Source: CAYMEK01 sp964389305
GTDB lineage: Bacteria > Spirochaetota > Spirochaetia > SZUA-6 > DRHE01
Direction: 5' to 3'
DNA length: 64,000 bases
NCBI GenBank assembly: GCA_964389305.1
Contig: CAYMEK010000006.1
Span: 1-64,000, forward strand
Position numbers and translations under genes: made by a program. The notes below the pieces were generated by a model, which was not told the DNA's origin, made no database searches, and worked only from the letters and a program-made list of their open reading frames with translations. Shown here piece after piece: positions 23,678 through 30,926 of the stretch (its first letter is position 1; each line of letters begins with the position of its first letter).

Positions 23678-25176
23678 GAATACTGAAGAATCAGCCCGTT
23701 CGGCAGCGGCACCAGCCGCAGCGCTTCCGAGCGTGGCTCTTCGATCTCGGAATCCGCCGGGGTTTTACCCAGATCAACGAAAAGCGGCAAGAGCATCGCA
23801 GTTCCTCCCACGGCCCAGAAGCCGTAGGACAGTACACTGCAAAGCACATACCTGTCGTAGGCTGTATCCTTCTTCCCGTCACTTTCTATAAAGGTCTGCC
23901 GGTAGTTGAGGGCTAGCGTTCGGGTCAGGCTTCCCGTTGCCACCAGTGAAACGCCTGCAATCAGAGAAGCCTTGTCCCAGAATCCGACGATCGAGCTGCG
24001 CTTCTCCCCGGGAATGAAGAAAGCTGTGATCATTCCCCCCCCGCCGATCAGCCAGAAAGCGTAGCTGGTCAACCTCTCTACACTGTACAGCACGTAGCCC
24101 CGGTCATAGCGGGTCTTCAGCTCATCTACATCCGTTCCCGCCGCCTGATAGTCTTCGTAGAGAAAGTCATTGCGGTAGCGCTGAGTGCAGGCGAGCAAGT
24201 CGAGCACGTTTCCCCCTATGGATAGTGCTGTCCCTACAGTGAAGATAATCCTGCCCCACCGGGACAGACTGAAAGCCTGCTCGGGAAAAAGGTAGAGGTA
24301 GGTCGGTATGGAGGCCACTCCCAGAGTCCAGGACAGGTAGGACAGGGTCGTACTGAAGTAGTAGCCGAATCTGGCGCTGCTGTCGCTTCTCCACAACTCA
24401 TCGAAGTTCCAGCTTGTCCGCTCGTATTCGAAATAGGTATCCGAAATCTTGCGGTGCAGCTCGAAGGAGGCGGCTGCCGCGATATTTCCCGTTTCCAAGA
24501 GAAAAATACCGCTGCAAATCGTCACGAGCGACCAAACATCCGCCCTGCTGTACTCAGCCGGGAGCTTTTCTTCCTCTTCGAGACCTCTTCGCTCCTCCGG
24601 AGTCGGTTCGGCAGACGGCGGCTGCGCGCCCCCGGCGGCTGTTTCCGGACCCTCCCCGGCATGGCTCGGCTCGGGAAGGCTCCCCGGCACGGCTTTCCTG
24701 ACCAGGCTTACCGCAAGCTGGCTGCAGGCAAGGCTCAGCTGCTCTTTGTCGGAAGCGCTCACCGAGTCCGCCGCCAGGGTTGCGGCAGCAGCAACTTCTA
24801 TAATCTTGGCATTGACAATGTACCTGCCGCCGGATCGGGCCACGGTCGCGAGTACAACCTGCTGCACGGACAGCGTACGCCCGATCTCAACGGCACAGTC
24901 CTCTTCGGTGCAGGGAAAAGGTGAGTCCCCGGCAGCGGCGAGGATTCGGTCTCTCTCGTCCTTGCTAAGCACCGTGTACACTCCCGTTTCGATCAGCGCC
25001 TGCTCGAAGAGCGAGTAAGCGAGACCGGCATCTGTCTCCTGGAGATTAAGCGGCTCGAAAGGCAGGACCGCGACCGACGGTTTTTCCTGGGAGTAGGCGC
25101 AAAAGACTGCCGCGGCAGCAAACAGTATTACCAATGACAGAAATCCAGGTCTATTTGAGCAGTTTAGGCTTCCCAT
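23671..25176 (-). CDS. CsgG-like exported domain fused to a polytopic membrane region
   Basis: I chose ATG 25176 because it begins a clean signal peptide (FLSLVILFAAAAVFCAYSQ); the frame is open further upstream to 25329, but that part overlaps the next gene's coding region. No strong ribosome-binding site is visible. After the signal, residues about 35-170 form a CsgG/FlgO-like domain (PSVAVLPFEPLNLQ, TVLSKDERDRILAAAGDS, AVEIGRTLSVQQVVLATV). A Pro/Glu linker leads to a C-terminal half with about six to eight hydrophobic segments (for example WSLVTICSGIFLLETG and ASLIAGVSLVATGSLT). It is the first gene of a group of three CsgG-domain genes on this strand. The function is unknown. Confidence 0.8.
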   Translation of the reverse strand: MGSLNCSNRPGFLSLVILFAAAAVFCAYSQEKPSVAVLPFEPLNLQETDAGLAYSLFEQALIETGVYTVLSKDERDRILAAAGDSPFPCTEEDCAVEIGRTLSVQQVVLATVARSGGRYIVNAKIIEVAAAATLAADSVSASDKEQLSLACSQLAVSLVRKAVPGSLPEPSHAGEGPETAAGGAQPPSAEPTPEERRGLEEEEKLPAEYSRADVWSLVTICSGIFLLETGNIAAAASFELHRKISDTYFEYERTSWNFDELWRSDSSARFGYYFSTTLSYLSWTLGVASIPTYLYLFPEQAFSLSRWGRIIFTVGTALSIGGNVLDLLACTQRYRNDFLYEDYQAAGTDVDELKTRYDRGYVLYSVERLTSYAFWLIGGGGMITAFFIPGEKRSSIVGFWDKASLIAGVSLVATGSLTRTLALNYRQTFIESDGKKDTAYDRYVLCSVLSYGFWAVGGTAMLLPLFVDLGKTPADSEIEEPRSEALRLVPLPNGLILQYSW

Positions 25177-25258
25177 CGCAGCTAGCTTATACCTGTTACT
25201 ATCTATATATCTTATCGGAGAAAACTCAATGTCTTTAGGATATTTAGCTAAGCATTTT

Positions 25259-25816
25259 TCAGCCCCGATCCACCCCATCAATCCGTGCTTCCAGACCCTT
25301 GCTCCGATGGATCCTGGCAATCTCCGCATATTTTTTTGCCCATCTCAGGTTTTTTTCCAGGCTTTTTTCATCAAGCCGGCGTACAAATCGCCCGGGTACG
25401 CCGGCCCACAACGAAAACGGTTCCACTACGGTATTTTCACGTACCACAGTTCCGGCAGCGATACAACTGCCCCGGCCTACTACCGACCCGGAAAGAAGGA
25501 TAGCTCCCATCCCGACCAGACAGCCGGACTCTACTTTACAGGCATGCAGGATCGCACCATGTCCGACCGTGACATTGTCCTCCACGATACAAGGCCTGTC
25601 GTTTTCTACGTGCATGATCGTCCCATCCTGGATGTTGCTGTTCTCCCCCACCGCCACGTAGTTGATGTCCCCACGCAGCACGGCGTTGTACCACACCGAC
25701 GACCCGGCGCCCAGCCGAACATCCCCAACCAGTTGGGCGCCTCGCGCCACGAAGGCTGTGGAGTGGATCGTCGGCTCAGCCTTTAGCGTGTCATCGGGAA
25801 ACTCGGTCTTGTCCAT
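25259..25816 (-). CDS. Gamma-carbonic-anhydrase-like hexapeptide-repeat protein
   Basis: A 185-residue left-handed beta-helix protein of the PaaY/YrdA/gamma-carbonic anhydrase group. Hexapeptide turns run through VGDVRLGAGSSVWYNAVLRGD, NSNIQDGTIMHV, VTVGHGAILHAC and VGMGAILLSGSVV, with the metal-ligand-like histidines in IMHV, VGHGA and LHAC. I chose ATG 25816, preceded by GAGGAGAGG. The reading frame extends to 25987, but that region overlaps the promoter side of the divergent transporter and does not look like the family. The enzymatic activity cannot be stated: some members hydrate CO2, others are acyl-CoA thioesterases or uncharacterised. Confidence 0.88.
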   Translation of the reverse strand: MDKTEFPDDTLKAEPTIHSTAFVARGAQLVGDVRLGAGSSVWYNAVLRGDINYVAVGENSNIQDGTIMHVENDRPCIVEDNVTVGHGAILHACKVESGCLVGMGAILLSGSVVGRGSCIAAGTVVRENTVVEPFSLWAGVPGRFVRRLDEKSLEKNLRWAKKYAEIARIHRSKGLEARIDGVDRG

Positions 25817-25867
25817 GGCCCTCTCCTCGTTGTATTCTAGCTTGTTCGAGACTACGCCGTGGTCTGA

Positions 25868-25899
25868 CTGCCGGAGGCAGATTCCGGCTATCATTTTTT
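25868..25899 (+). promoter_or_regulatory. Two mutually exclusive hairpins with a T run in the transporter leader
   Basis: CTGCC (25868-25872) can pair with GGCAG (25876-25880), or GCCGGA (25870-25875) can pair with TCCGGC (25883-25888); the two stems share bases. A run of six T (25894-25899) follows five bases after the second stem. No plus-strand gene ends here, so a terminator would act inside the leader of the transporter gene. Confidence 0.35.
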
Positions 25900-25928
25900 C
25901 ATAAATTAAAAAGAAAGTAAAATACAGG

Positions 25929-26840
25929 ATGACAAAAGCAGTCCTATCTCTGGTTTTTGCCTTCACAGGATACTCGATCCATGCCATCGCTCAAGCCGGG
26001 CAGAAGATAGGGCTTGCTGCGTCCCACACCCACCGGGTAAGGGGGCTCTGCCTCTGGCTGGGCGCCACCCTCTCCATGCCGGCCTCGGCTCTACTAGTGT
26101 TATACGCCGTTTCTTTGGGCAACGTCGCTCTGGTTGGAGTCATGTCCGGTTCGGGGCTGGCCTCCCTGGTCCTGTTCTCCCATCTAGTGATGCGGGAACG
26201 GATCGAGCGTAGAGAAATTATCGGGGTCTCGATGGTGTTCACAGCGGCTGCGCTGATAGGCGCCTTCGCCGGGGACGTACAGCAGGTGGAGAGCACTCAT
26301 CCCGGGCTGTACTTCTATCTGGCCTCCGTCTGCGCAGCCTACCTGTTGACCTGGCTTGTTGTCCGGAAGCGGGAACGGCTTGCAGGCATTGTGATCGCCG
26401 GATTGTCCGGGGCCCTTAGCGGGTTCGTTCCTTTGCTTCAGAAACTCTCCACTTCCTCATTTGCCCGCGCCCGATCACTGATCCGTCTTCATTTGAAAAG
26501 CGATAGAGCCCTCGCCGTCGCCGCTGAGAAAGCGACGGAGCTGCTTTCCAACCCGTGGGCGCTGGCCTGGATCGCAATCTCGCTGCTGTCGATGGTCGTA
26601 ATGCAGTTTGCCTATAGAAGGGACAAAGCAATCCGTCTTATACCTTCTTTTGCCGCCAATACCATTGCCATTCCCGTACTGGGCGGAGTGCTTGCCTTCG
26701 GCGAACGGTTACATCCCCTCCAGTGGCTCGGTGTATTTCTGATCGCCAGCGGGGTCTTCCTCATTACCGTAAAGCCTAAAGTGACGGTATTGTCGGCCGG
26801 GGGTACCCGGAAGGGAGGACAGCACACAGGCTCGGGTTGA
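25929..26840 (+). CDS. DMT-superfamily (EamA/NIPA-like) transporter
   Basis: A 303-residue integral membrane protein with eight to ten hydrophobic segments (for example LWLGATLSMPASALLVLYAV, IIGVSMVFTAAALIGAFAG, LSMVVMQFAY). The stretch LGNVALVGVMSGSGLASLVLF plus RERIERREIIGVSMVFTA, and the repeat PVLGGVLAFGERLHPLQWLGVFLI in the C-terminal half, give the internal duplication typical of drug/metabolite transporters. The substrate cannot be inferred. An ACAGG element precedes ATG 25929. The gene diverges from the hexapeptide protein, and its 112-base leader contains a possible attenuator. Confidence 0.8.
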   Translation: MTKAVLSLVFAFTGYSIHAIAQAGQKIGLAASHTHRVRGLCLWLGATLSMPASALLVLYAVSLGNVALVGVMSGSGLASLVLFSHLVMRERIERREIIGVSMVFTAAALIGAFAGDVQQVESTHPGLYFYLASVCAAYLLTWLVVRKRERLAGIVIAGLSGALSGFVPLLQKLSTSSFARARSLIRLHLKSDRALAVAAEKATELLSNPWALAWIAISLLSMVVMQFAYRRDKAIRLIPSFAANTIAIPVLGGVLAFGERLHPLQWLGVFLIASGVFLITVKPKVTVLSAGGTRKGGQHTGSG

Positions 26841-26953
26841 ATCCTCCCGGATGGCAATGCCGCAATCGGCAATCCGTCTATTTATGTTGACTCAAGAGCC
26901 GATTCCTGCCATCGTAGCGTTGAGATCTCATTACCTCGAGAAAAGAGGTTGGC

Positions 26954-27979
26954 ATGCGAAAACCGATCGCAGCGATCATGGCGGTTGTGCTGGTTTTTCC
27001 TCTTGTATTGGCTACCCTTTTGAGCTTCTCCATAATCACCTGGGCGCTTGACCGGAGCTTCTATCTGGAAATTGTGTCAGACGAGCGGATCTACGAACTG
27101 ATGTTGAGCGATACCGCTTGGGACGAGAAGCAGGTTTTCGATGACCTCGACCTGATCGGTGAGCTCGACGGCATCCCCGCAGGCCCCCTGGCCCGTGCTC
27201 TGCGAGAGATCGTCACACCCCACTATCTACGCTCCCAAGCTGTGCGCCTGGTGAACGGCATCTTCGACACCGTCGAGAGCCGTAGTTCCGTGACGGAGCT
27301 TTCAATAGAGCTGACACCGTTGAAAGAAAGGTTGAGAGGAGAAGCGGGCGAACGTTTCGCCCGGGTTCTCGTCGAAAGCCTCCCGGCCTGCTCCGAGGGT
27401 CAGGAGCCGTTGGCACCGGGAGGCAGCCTGCCACGCTGCCTGCCTCCCGGTATCTCCGACGACGAGGCTGCACAATTGATTCTGACCGGACTGCCGGAGT
27501 TTCTGAAGCGACTGCCCGAGACCTATCCCCTGCCTTCGGAATCGATCCGGGTTGACTACCAACGAGCAAATACGCTCTGGCTCGGATTCATAGGCAAAGG
27601 CCGCCTGATTTGGGCCAGCGTGATCCTTGGCTTGATCGCCGCCGGGTTCTGGATCGGAGCAGCCTTCGTAGCGGGTGAGAACCGCCGGCAGGTGGTGCAA
27701 TGGCTGGGCTGGCCGCTGCTGGCACCGGCCCTTGTAATCCTGGCAGCCGGAATAGCACTCCGAATAGTCGCCGGCTGGCCTTGGGAGAACATCGCCCCCA
27801 TGAACTGGATCGGCGCCGACTTCTGGCACGGAGCGGAGATTGCGGGGGTAATTGCTACCGTAGTTAAGGAAGCGGTCAAAGCTGCAGCGCGAGGTTTTCT
27901 TACCACCTCAGGGATAGTTGTCGGAATCTCTCTCGGTCTGATAATCTGGTCCTATTCCATCCAGGCCGAGGATGAGTGA
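26954..27979 (+). CDS. Membrane protein of unknown function
   Basis: A 341-residue protein. An N-terminal hydrophobic segment (about residues 5-30) is followed by a mainly hydrophilic domain of about 185 residues, which contains two cysteines about 14 residues apart that might form a disulphide. Three further hydrophobic segments fill the C-terminal third (WASVILGLIAAGFWIGAAFV, WPLLAPALVILAAGIALRIV, GIVVGISLGLIIWSY). The topology suggests a sizeable extracytoplasmic domain between the first and second helix. I do not recognise the family. AGAGG lies seven bases before ATG 26954. A strong hairpin terminator follows at 28041-28092. Confidence 0.78.
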   Translation: MRKPIAAIMAVVLVFPLVLATLLSFSIITWALDRSFYLEIVSDERIYELMLSDTAWDEKQVFDDLDLIGELDGIPAGPLARALREIVTPHYLRSQAVRLVNGIFDTVESRSSVTELSIELTPLKERLRGEAGERFARVLVESLPACSEGQEPLAPGGSLPRCLPPGISDDEAAQLILTGLPEFLKRLPETYPLPSESIRVDYQRANTLWLGFIGKGRLIWASVILGLIAAGFWIGAAFVAGENRRQVVQWLGWPLLAPALVILAAGIALRIVAGWPWENIAPMNWIGADFWHGAEIAGVIATVVKEAVKAAARGFLTTSGIVVGISLGLIIWSYSIQAEDE

Positions 27980-28040
27980 AAAAAAGCTGTTAAAATGGCG
28001 AGTTATCCGTTAGAATTGGGGGAAGATAAAATAAAATAAG

Positions 28041-28092
28041 GAGGCGAAGCCCCTGGGTAAAGGAGGTGGAAACCCCAGGGGCCTCTCTTTTT
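28041..28092 (+). terminator. Strong hairpin with T run; perfect SD-like sequence in its loop
   Basis: GCCCCTGGG (28049-28057) pairs perfectly with CCCAGGGGC (28074-28082), and an outer GAGG...CCTC adds to the stem. CTCTTTTT follows. The 16-base loop contains AAAGGAGGTG, the full complement of the 16S rRNA 3' end, with no usable start codon behind it. It ends the 26954 gene and lies about 50 bases before the GH1 gene, so it could also act as an attenuator. Confidence 0.8.
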
Positions 28093-28139
28093 ATTTATTA
28101 TCGGCATAAATCCTAAAAACAAATATATCGGAGAACTCT

Positions 28140-29495
28140 ATGGCAGAAGCGAGATTTCCCGCTGATTTTCTCTGGGGTACAGCGACGGCTTCCTACCAGA
28201 TCGAAGGGGCGGTGCGCGAAGATGGGCGGGGGGAGACGATCTGGGACAGGTTCAGCCGCACACCGGGGAATATATATCTGGACCAAAACGGCGATGTCGC
28301 CTGCGACCACTACCATCGCTACCGGGATGATGTCCGCCTGATGAGAGATATAGGGCTGCGGTCCTACCGCTTCTCAATAGCCTGGTCCCGCATATTCCCG
28401 CACGGGGGAGGCGGGCTCAATCCCGCCGGTTTGGATTTCTACCAGCGGCTTGTTGACGAGCTCCTCACAGCAGGTATCGTACCGACGGCAACGATCTACC
28501 ACTGGGACCTGCCTCAAGCCCTTCAGGACCAAGGAGGATGGCAGAGAAGAGATACCGTAAAGTACTACCTGGACTACGCCGCCACCCTGTTCGAACGTCT
28601 AGGCGATCGGGTAAAACTTTGGATTACCCAAAACGAGCCCCAGGTTGTTTCCCACCTTGGACACGGAACCGGAGAGCATGCACCAGGTATCAGAGATGAG
28701 GCCGCCGCCCTCGAGGTCTCCCACCATCTGCTGCTGTCCCATGCTCAGGCTGTGAAGCTGTATCAGGAATACAAGGGAGCCGAAGGCAAGATAGGCATCG
28801 CTCTGAACCTGTCCCCGGTATATGCTTTATCCGATGACTCTCCGGAGGACCGGCAGGCGGCCCTCTATTGCGACGGCGCTCACAACCGCTGGTTCCTGGA
28901 TCCGGTTTTCACGGGGAGTTACCCGAAGGATATGCTGGAAATTTCCAGAAAGCGCTTCAACGCCCCCACCGTACAGGCCGGTGACGAGGAGGACTTCAGG
29001 AAGGCCGCGATAGACTTCCTGGGCGTGAACTACTACCTGCGGTTGACGGTTCGCGGCCCGGAAAAAAGCGACGAATTGTTCAGGCCTGTGAGGCCGGAAC
29101 CAGGGGGCGCTCAACTGACCGAGATGGGCTGGGAGCAGTTTCCCGAAGGTCTGCACGCCATCTTGATGCGAGTGCAGAAAGACTACGATCCCGCAGAGAT
29201 CTATGTCACCGAAAACGGCGCAGCTTTCAAAGATCAAACGATCCAAGACGGGCAGGTGCAGGACGATGACAGAATAAAGTTCTTGAAGGACCATTTCGCC
29301 GCCGCCCATAGAGCCATGCAGCAAGGAGTGAAGCTCAACGGCTATCAGGTCTGGAGTCTCATGGACAACTTCGAATGGTCCTACGGGTACAGCAAGCGCT
29401 TCGGTATTATCCGGGTGGACCGTCGAACCCTGGAGCGAAGGCCTAAAAAAAGCGCCGGGTGGTACGGGCGGGTGATAGCGGAAAGCGGTTTCTGA
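28140..29495 (+). CDS. Glycoside hydrolase family 1 (beta-glucosidase-type)
   Basis: A 451-residue GH1 enzyme, normal length. N-terminal FLWGTATASYQIEGA, then DHYHRYRDDVRLM, YRFSIAWSRIFP and the acid/base Glu166 in ITQNEP; the nucleophile is Glu358 in YVTENGAAF, and the C-terminal GYQVWSLMDNFEWSYGYSKRFGI completes the signature. It hydrolyses terminal beta-linked sugars such as cellobiose; the exact specificity (glucosidase, galactosidase or phospho-form) cannot be read. There is no signal peptide, so it is cytoplasmic. No sugar transporter is adjacent. The residue before the NEP motif is Gln, where Leu or Phe is more common. Confidence 0.94.
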   Translation: MAEARFPADFLWGTATASYQIEGAVREDGRGETIWDRFSRTPGNIYLDQNGDVACDHYHRYRDDVRLMRDIGLRSYRFSIAWSRIFPHGGGGLNPAGLDFYQRLVDELLTAGIVPTATIYHWDLPQALQDQGGWQRRDTVKYYLDYAATLFERLGDRVKLWITQNEPQVVSHLGHGTGEHAPGIRDEAAALEVSHHLLLSHAQAVKLYQEYKGAEGKIGIALNLSPVYALSDDSPEDRQAALYCDGAHNRWFLDPVFTGSYPKDMLEISRKRFNAPTVQAGDEEDFRKAAIDFLGVNYYLRLTVRGPEKSDELFRPVRPEPGGAQLTEMGWEQFPEGLHAILMRVQKDYDPAEIYVTENGAAFKDQTIQDGQVQDDDRIKFLKDHFAAAHRAMQQGVKLNGYQVWSLMDNFEWSYGYSKRFGIIRVDRRTLERRPKKSAGWYGRVIAESGF

Positions 29496-29526
29496 GATTC
29501 CCGGCAACGTTGCTTTTCGCTTATTT

Positions 29527-29560
29527 AAAAAAAATCCTTCCCACGTTTTTGCGGGAAGGA
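29527..29560 (-). terminator. Intrinsic terminator downstream of rpsU
   Basis: On the minus strand TCCTTCCC (from 29553-29560) pairs with GGGAAGGA (from 29535-29542) across a ten-base loop, directly followed by a run of eight T. It is a textbook terminator for the pdp-recJ-M23-rpsU series. Confidence 0.9.
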
Positions 29561-29586
29561 CCCTAGTTTACAGCTTTTTCCAGATT

Positions 29587-29805
29587 TTAGTATTTCTTGG
29601 CTTGTCCGATTTTTCGCATCTTTTTCATCCGCTTGCGTTCCATTGCCTTCTTCTTCCTGTTACGGATCGCCGAAGGCTTTTCGTAAAATTCTCGTTTTTT
29701 CCACTCACGGATGATGCCCTCTTTTTCGACCATACGCTTGAAGCGTTTTATCGCCTTCTCAAGGGCTTCATCGTCTCCAACAATAATCGCCGGTATGGGA
29801 ATCAC
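29587..29805 (-). CDS. rpsU: 30S ribosomal protein S21
   Basis: A 72-residue basic protein matching S21: AIIVGDDEALEKAIKRFKRMVEKEGIIREWKKREFYEKPS in overlapping parts, followed by a very basic tail (RNRKKKAMERKRMKKMRK). S21 helps mRNA base-pair with the 3' end of 16S rRNA. The annotated start is GTG 29805, which overlaps the TGA of the M23 gene as GTGA. The family normally begins directly before the PA/PV residues, which would correspond to an ATA codon at 29794-29796, five bases after GGGGAGGTGA. I keep GTG because coupling through GTGA is more ordinary than an ATA start. A clean terminator follows. Confidence 0.92.
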   Translation of the reverse strand: MIPIPAIIVGDDEALEKAIKRFKRMVEKEGIIREWKKREFYEKPSAIRNRKKKAMERKRMKKMRKIGQAKKY

Positions 29806-30926
29806 CTCCCCTCTTCTGGAATTTGATCCATAATATTATCCGAAAACACGGCTTTGTCAATAATCGGCTCGCCAACAAAAATATCCGGGTCCACGGCCAC
29901 TCCGCAGACCCGCACCTCCCAATGCAGGTGCGGGCCGGTGGCCAGACCGGTCATGCCCACAGTCCCTATCCTCTGGCCCTGGAACACCCTCTGCCCCACC
30001 TGCACTTCCAGTTCGTGGAGGTGGTAGTACAGGGAGAATACTCCCGGAAGATGTTCGATTACCACAGTATTGCCCGGGATGATCCGCTCTCCGGCCAGCA
30101 CCACCCTGCCCGCACCGCAGGCTTCCACCGGTGTCCCCTCCGGTGCCGCCAGGTCTACGCCGTTGTGCAGCGATCTGGAGCTGCCGCCATCGCTATAGCT
30201 GTACAACCGTCGATCGGCGAACAACGAGCTTCGCCAGGTGGCTTGAACAGGGATCTGAAACGACCCGGTCTCGAACAACGATTTCACGTGAAAGGAGGAC
30301 AGGACCTCCTGTAGTTGCCGAGACTCCTCGAGCTTGCGCGGATCGGTGGAGGTCATAAGTTCGGTAAGGGACTGGTTGAAGGCTATCCGCTCGCTGCGAA
30401 ACTCTCGATGCATCACCTGCACCTTTCCCAGATAGATGAAGAAGCGCTTACCCCTGGAACCGCTGATGGTAAGATGGTACGATCCTGCAGCGGCGGTGCT
30501 TGGAACTCCGCAAAGAAAAAACCAGATCCCTTCTTCCTCATCGAGGGGAAAACCTCTCACCGTCGAATGAAAGCCATCCTCTTCCCTCTTCAGCGTCACT
30601 TCCAGGCGATCTACCTGTTCTGAGAATACGACATGGCCCTTGAGAACCTCTCCCCGGGGTACCTCCGGTGTATACTCAAGGGAGAGCCGCAGAGGCCAGC
30701 TATTTTCCGGATAGTAGGAAAACAGCCCCGAAAGGGGAATAAGCTCTCCCTCGATCCAGCGAAAGCTGTCCTGCTCGGAGATGTAGCAATAAGGCCTGCC
30801 CCCGAGTATTTTCGCCTCTACCGAGACGGATGACAATCGCACGGTCTCCGCTGACGCCGGCCGACAGGATCCGGCTGCCAGCAGAAAGGCCGGCAGCAAA
30901 GCAAGGAGGAAACCCTTTGCTCTCAT
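29802..30926 (-). CDS. M23-family metallopeptidase (LytM-like), exported
   Basis: A 374-residue exported protein. I chose ATG 30926, which overlaps the recJ stop as ATGA and begins a signal peptide (GFLLALLPAFLLAAGSCRPASA); the cysteine could be lipidated, although the lipobox is imperfect. The C-terminal domain is a peptidase M23 fold with zinc ligands in HNGVDLAAPEG and GPHLHWEVR (HxxxD and HxH), plus SLYYHLHELEVQVGQ. The central region is beta-rich, Ig-like. The motif set looks active, so it probably cleaves peptidoglycan cross-bridges in the periplasm. Its last bases form the ribosome-binding region of rpsU. Confidence 0.9.
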   Translation of the reverse strand: MRAKGFLLALLPAFLLAAGSCRPASAETVRLSSVSVEAKILGGRPYCYISEQDSFRWIEGELIPLSGLFSYYPENSWPLRLSLEYTPEVPRGEVLKGHVVFSEQVDRLEVTLKREEDGFHSTVRGFPLDEEEGIWFFLCGVPSTAAAGSYHLTISGSRGKRFFIYLGKVQVMHREFRSERIAFNQSLTELMTSTDPRKLEESRQLQEVLSSFHVKSLFETGSFQIPVQATWRSSLFADRRLYSYSDGGSSRSLHNGVDLAAPEGTPVEACGAGRVVLAGERIIPGNTVVIEHLPGVFSLYYHLHELEVQVGQRVFQGQRIGTVGMTGLATGPHLHWEVRVCGVAVDPDIFVGEPIIDKAVFSDNIMDQIPEEGR

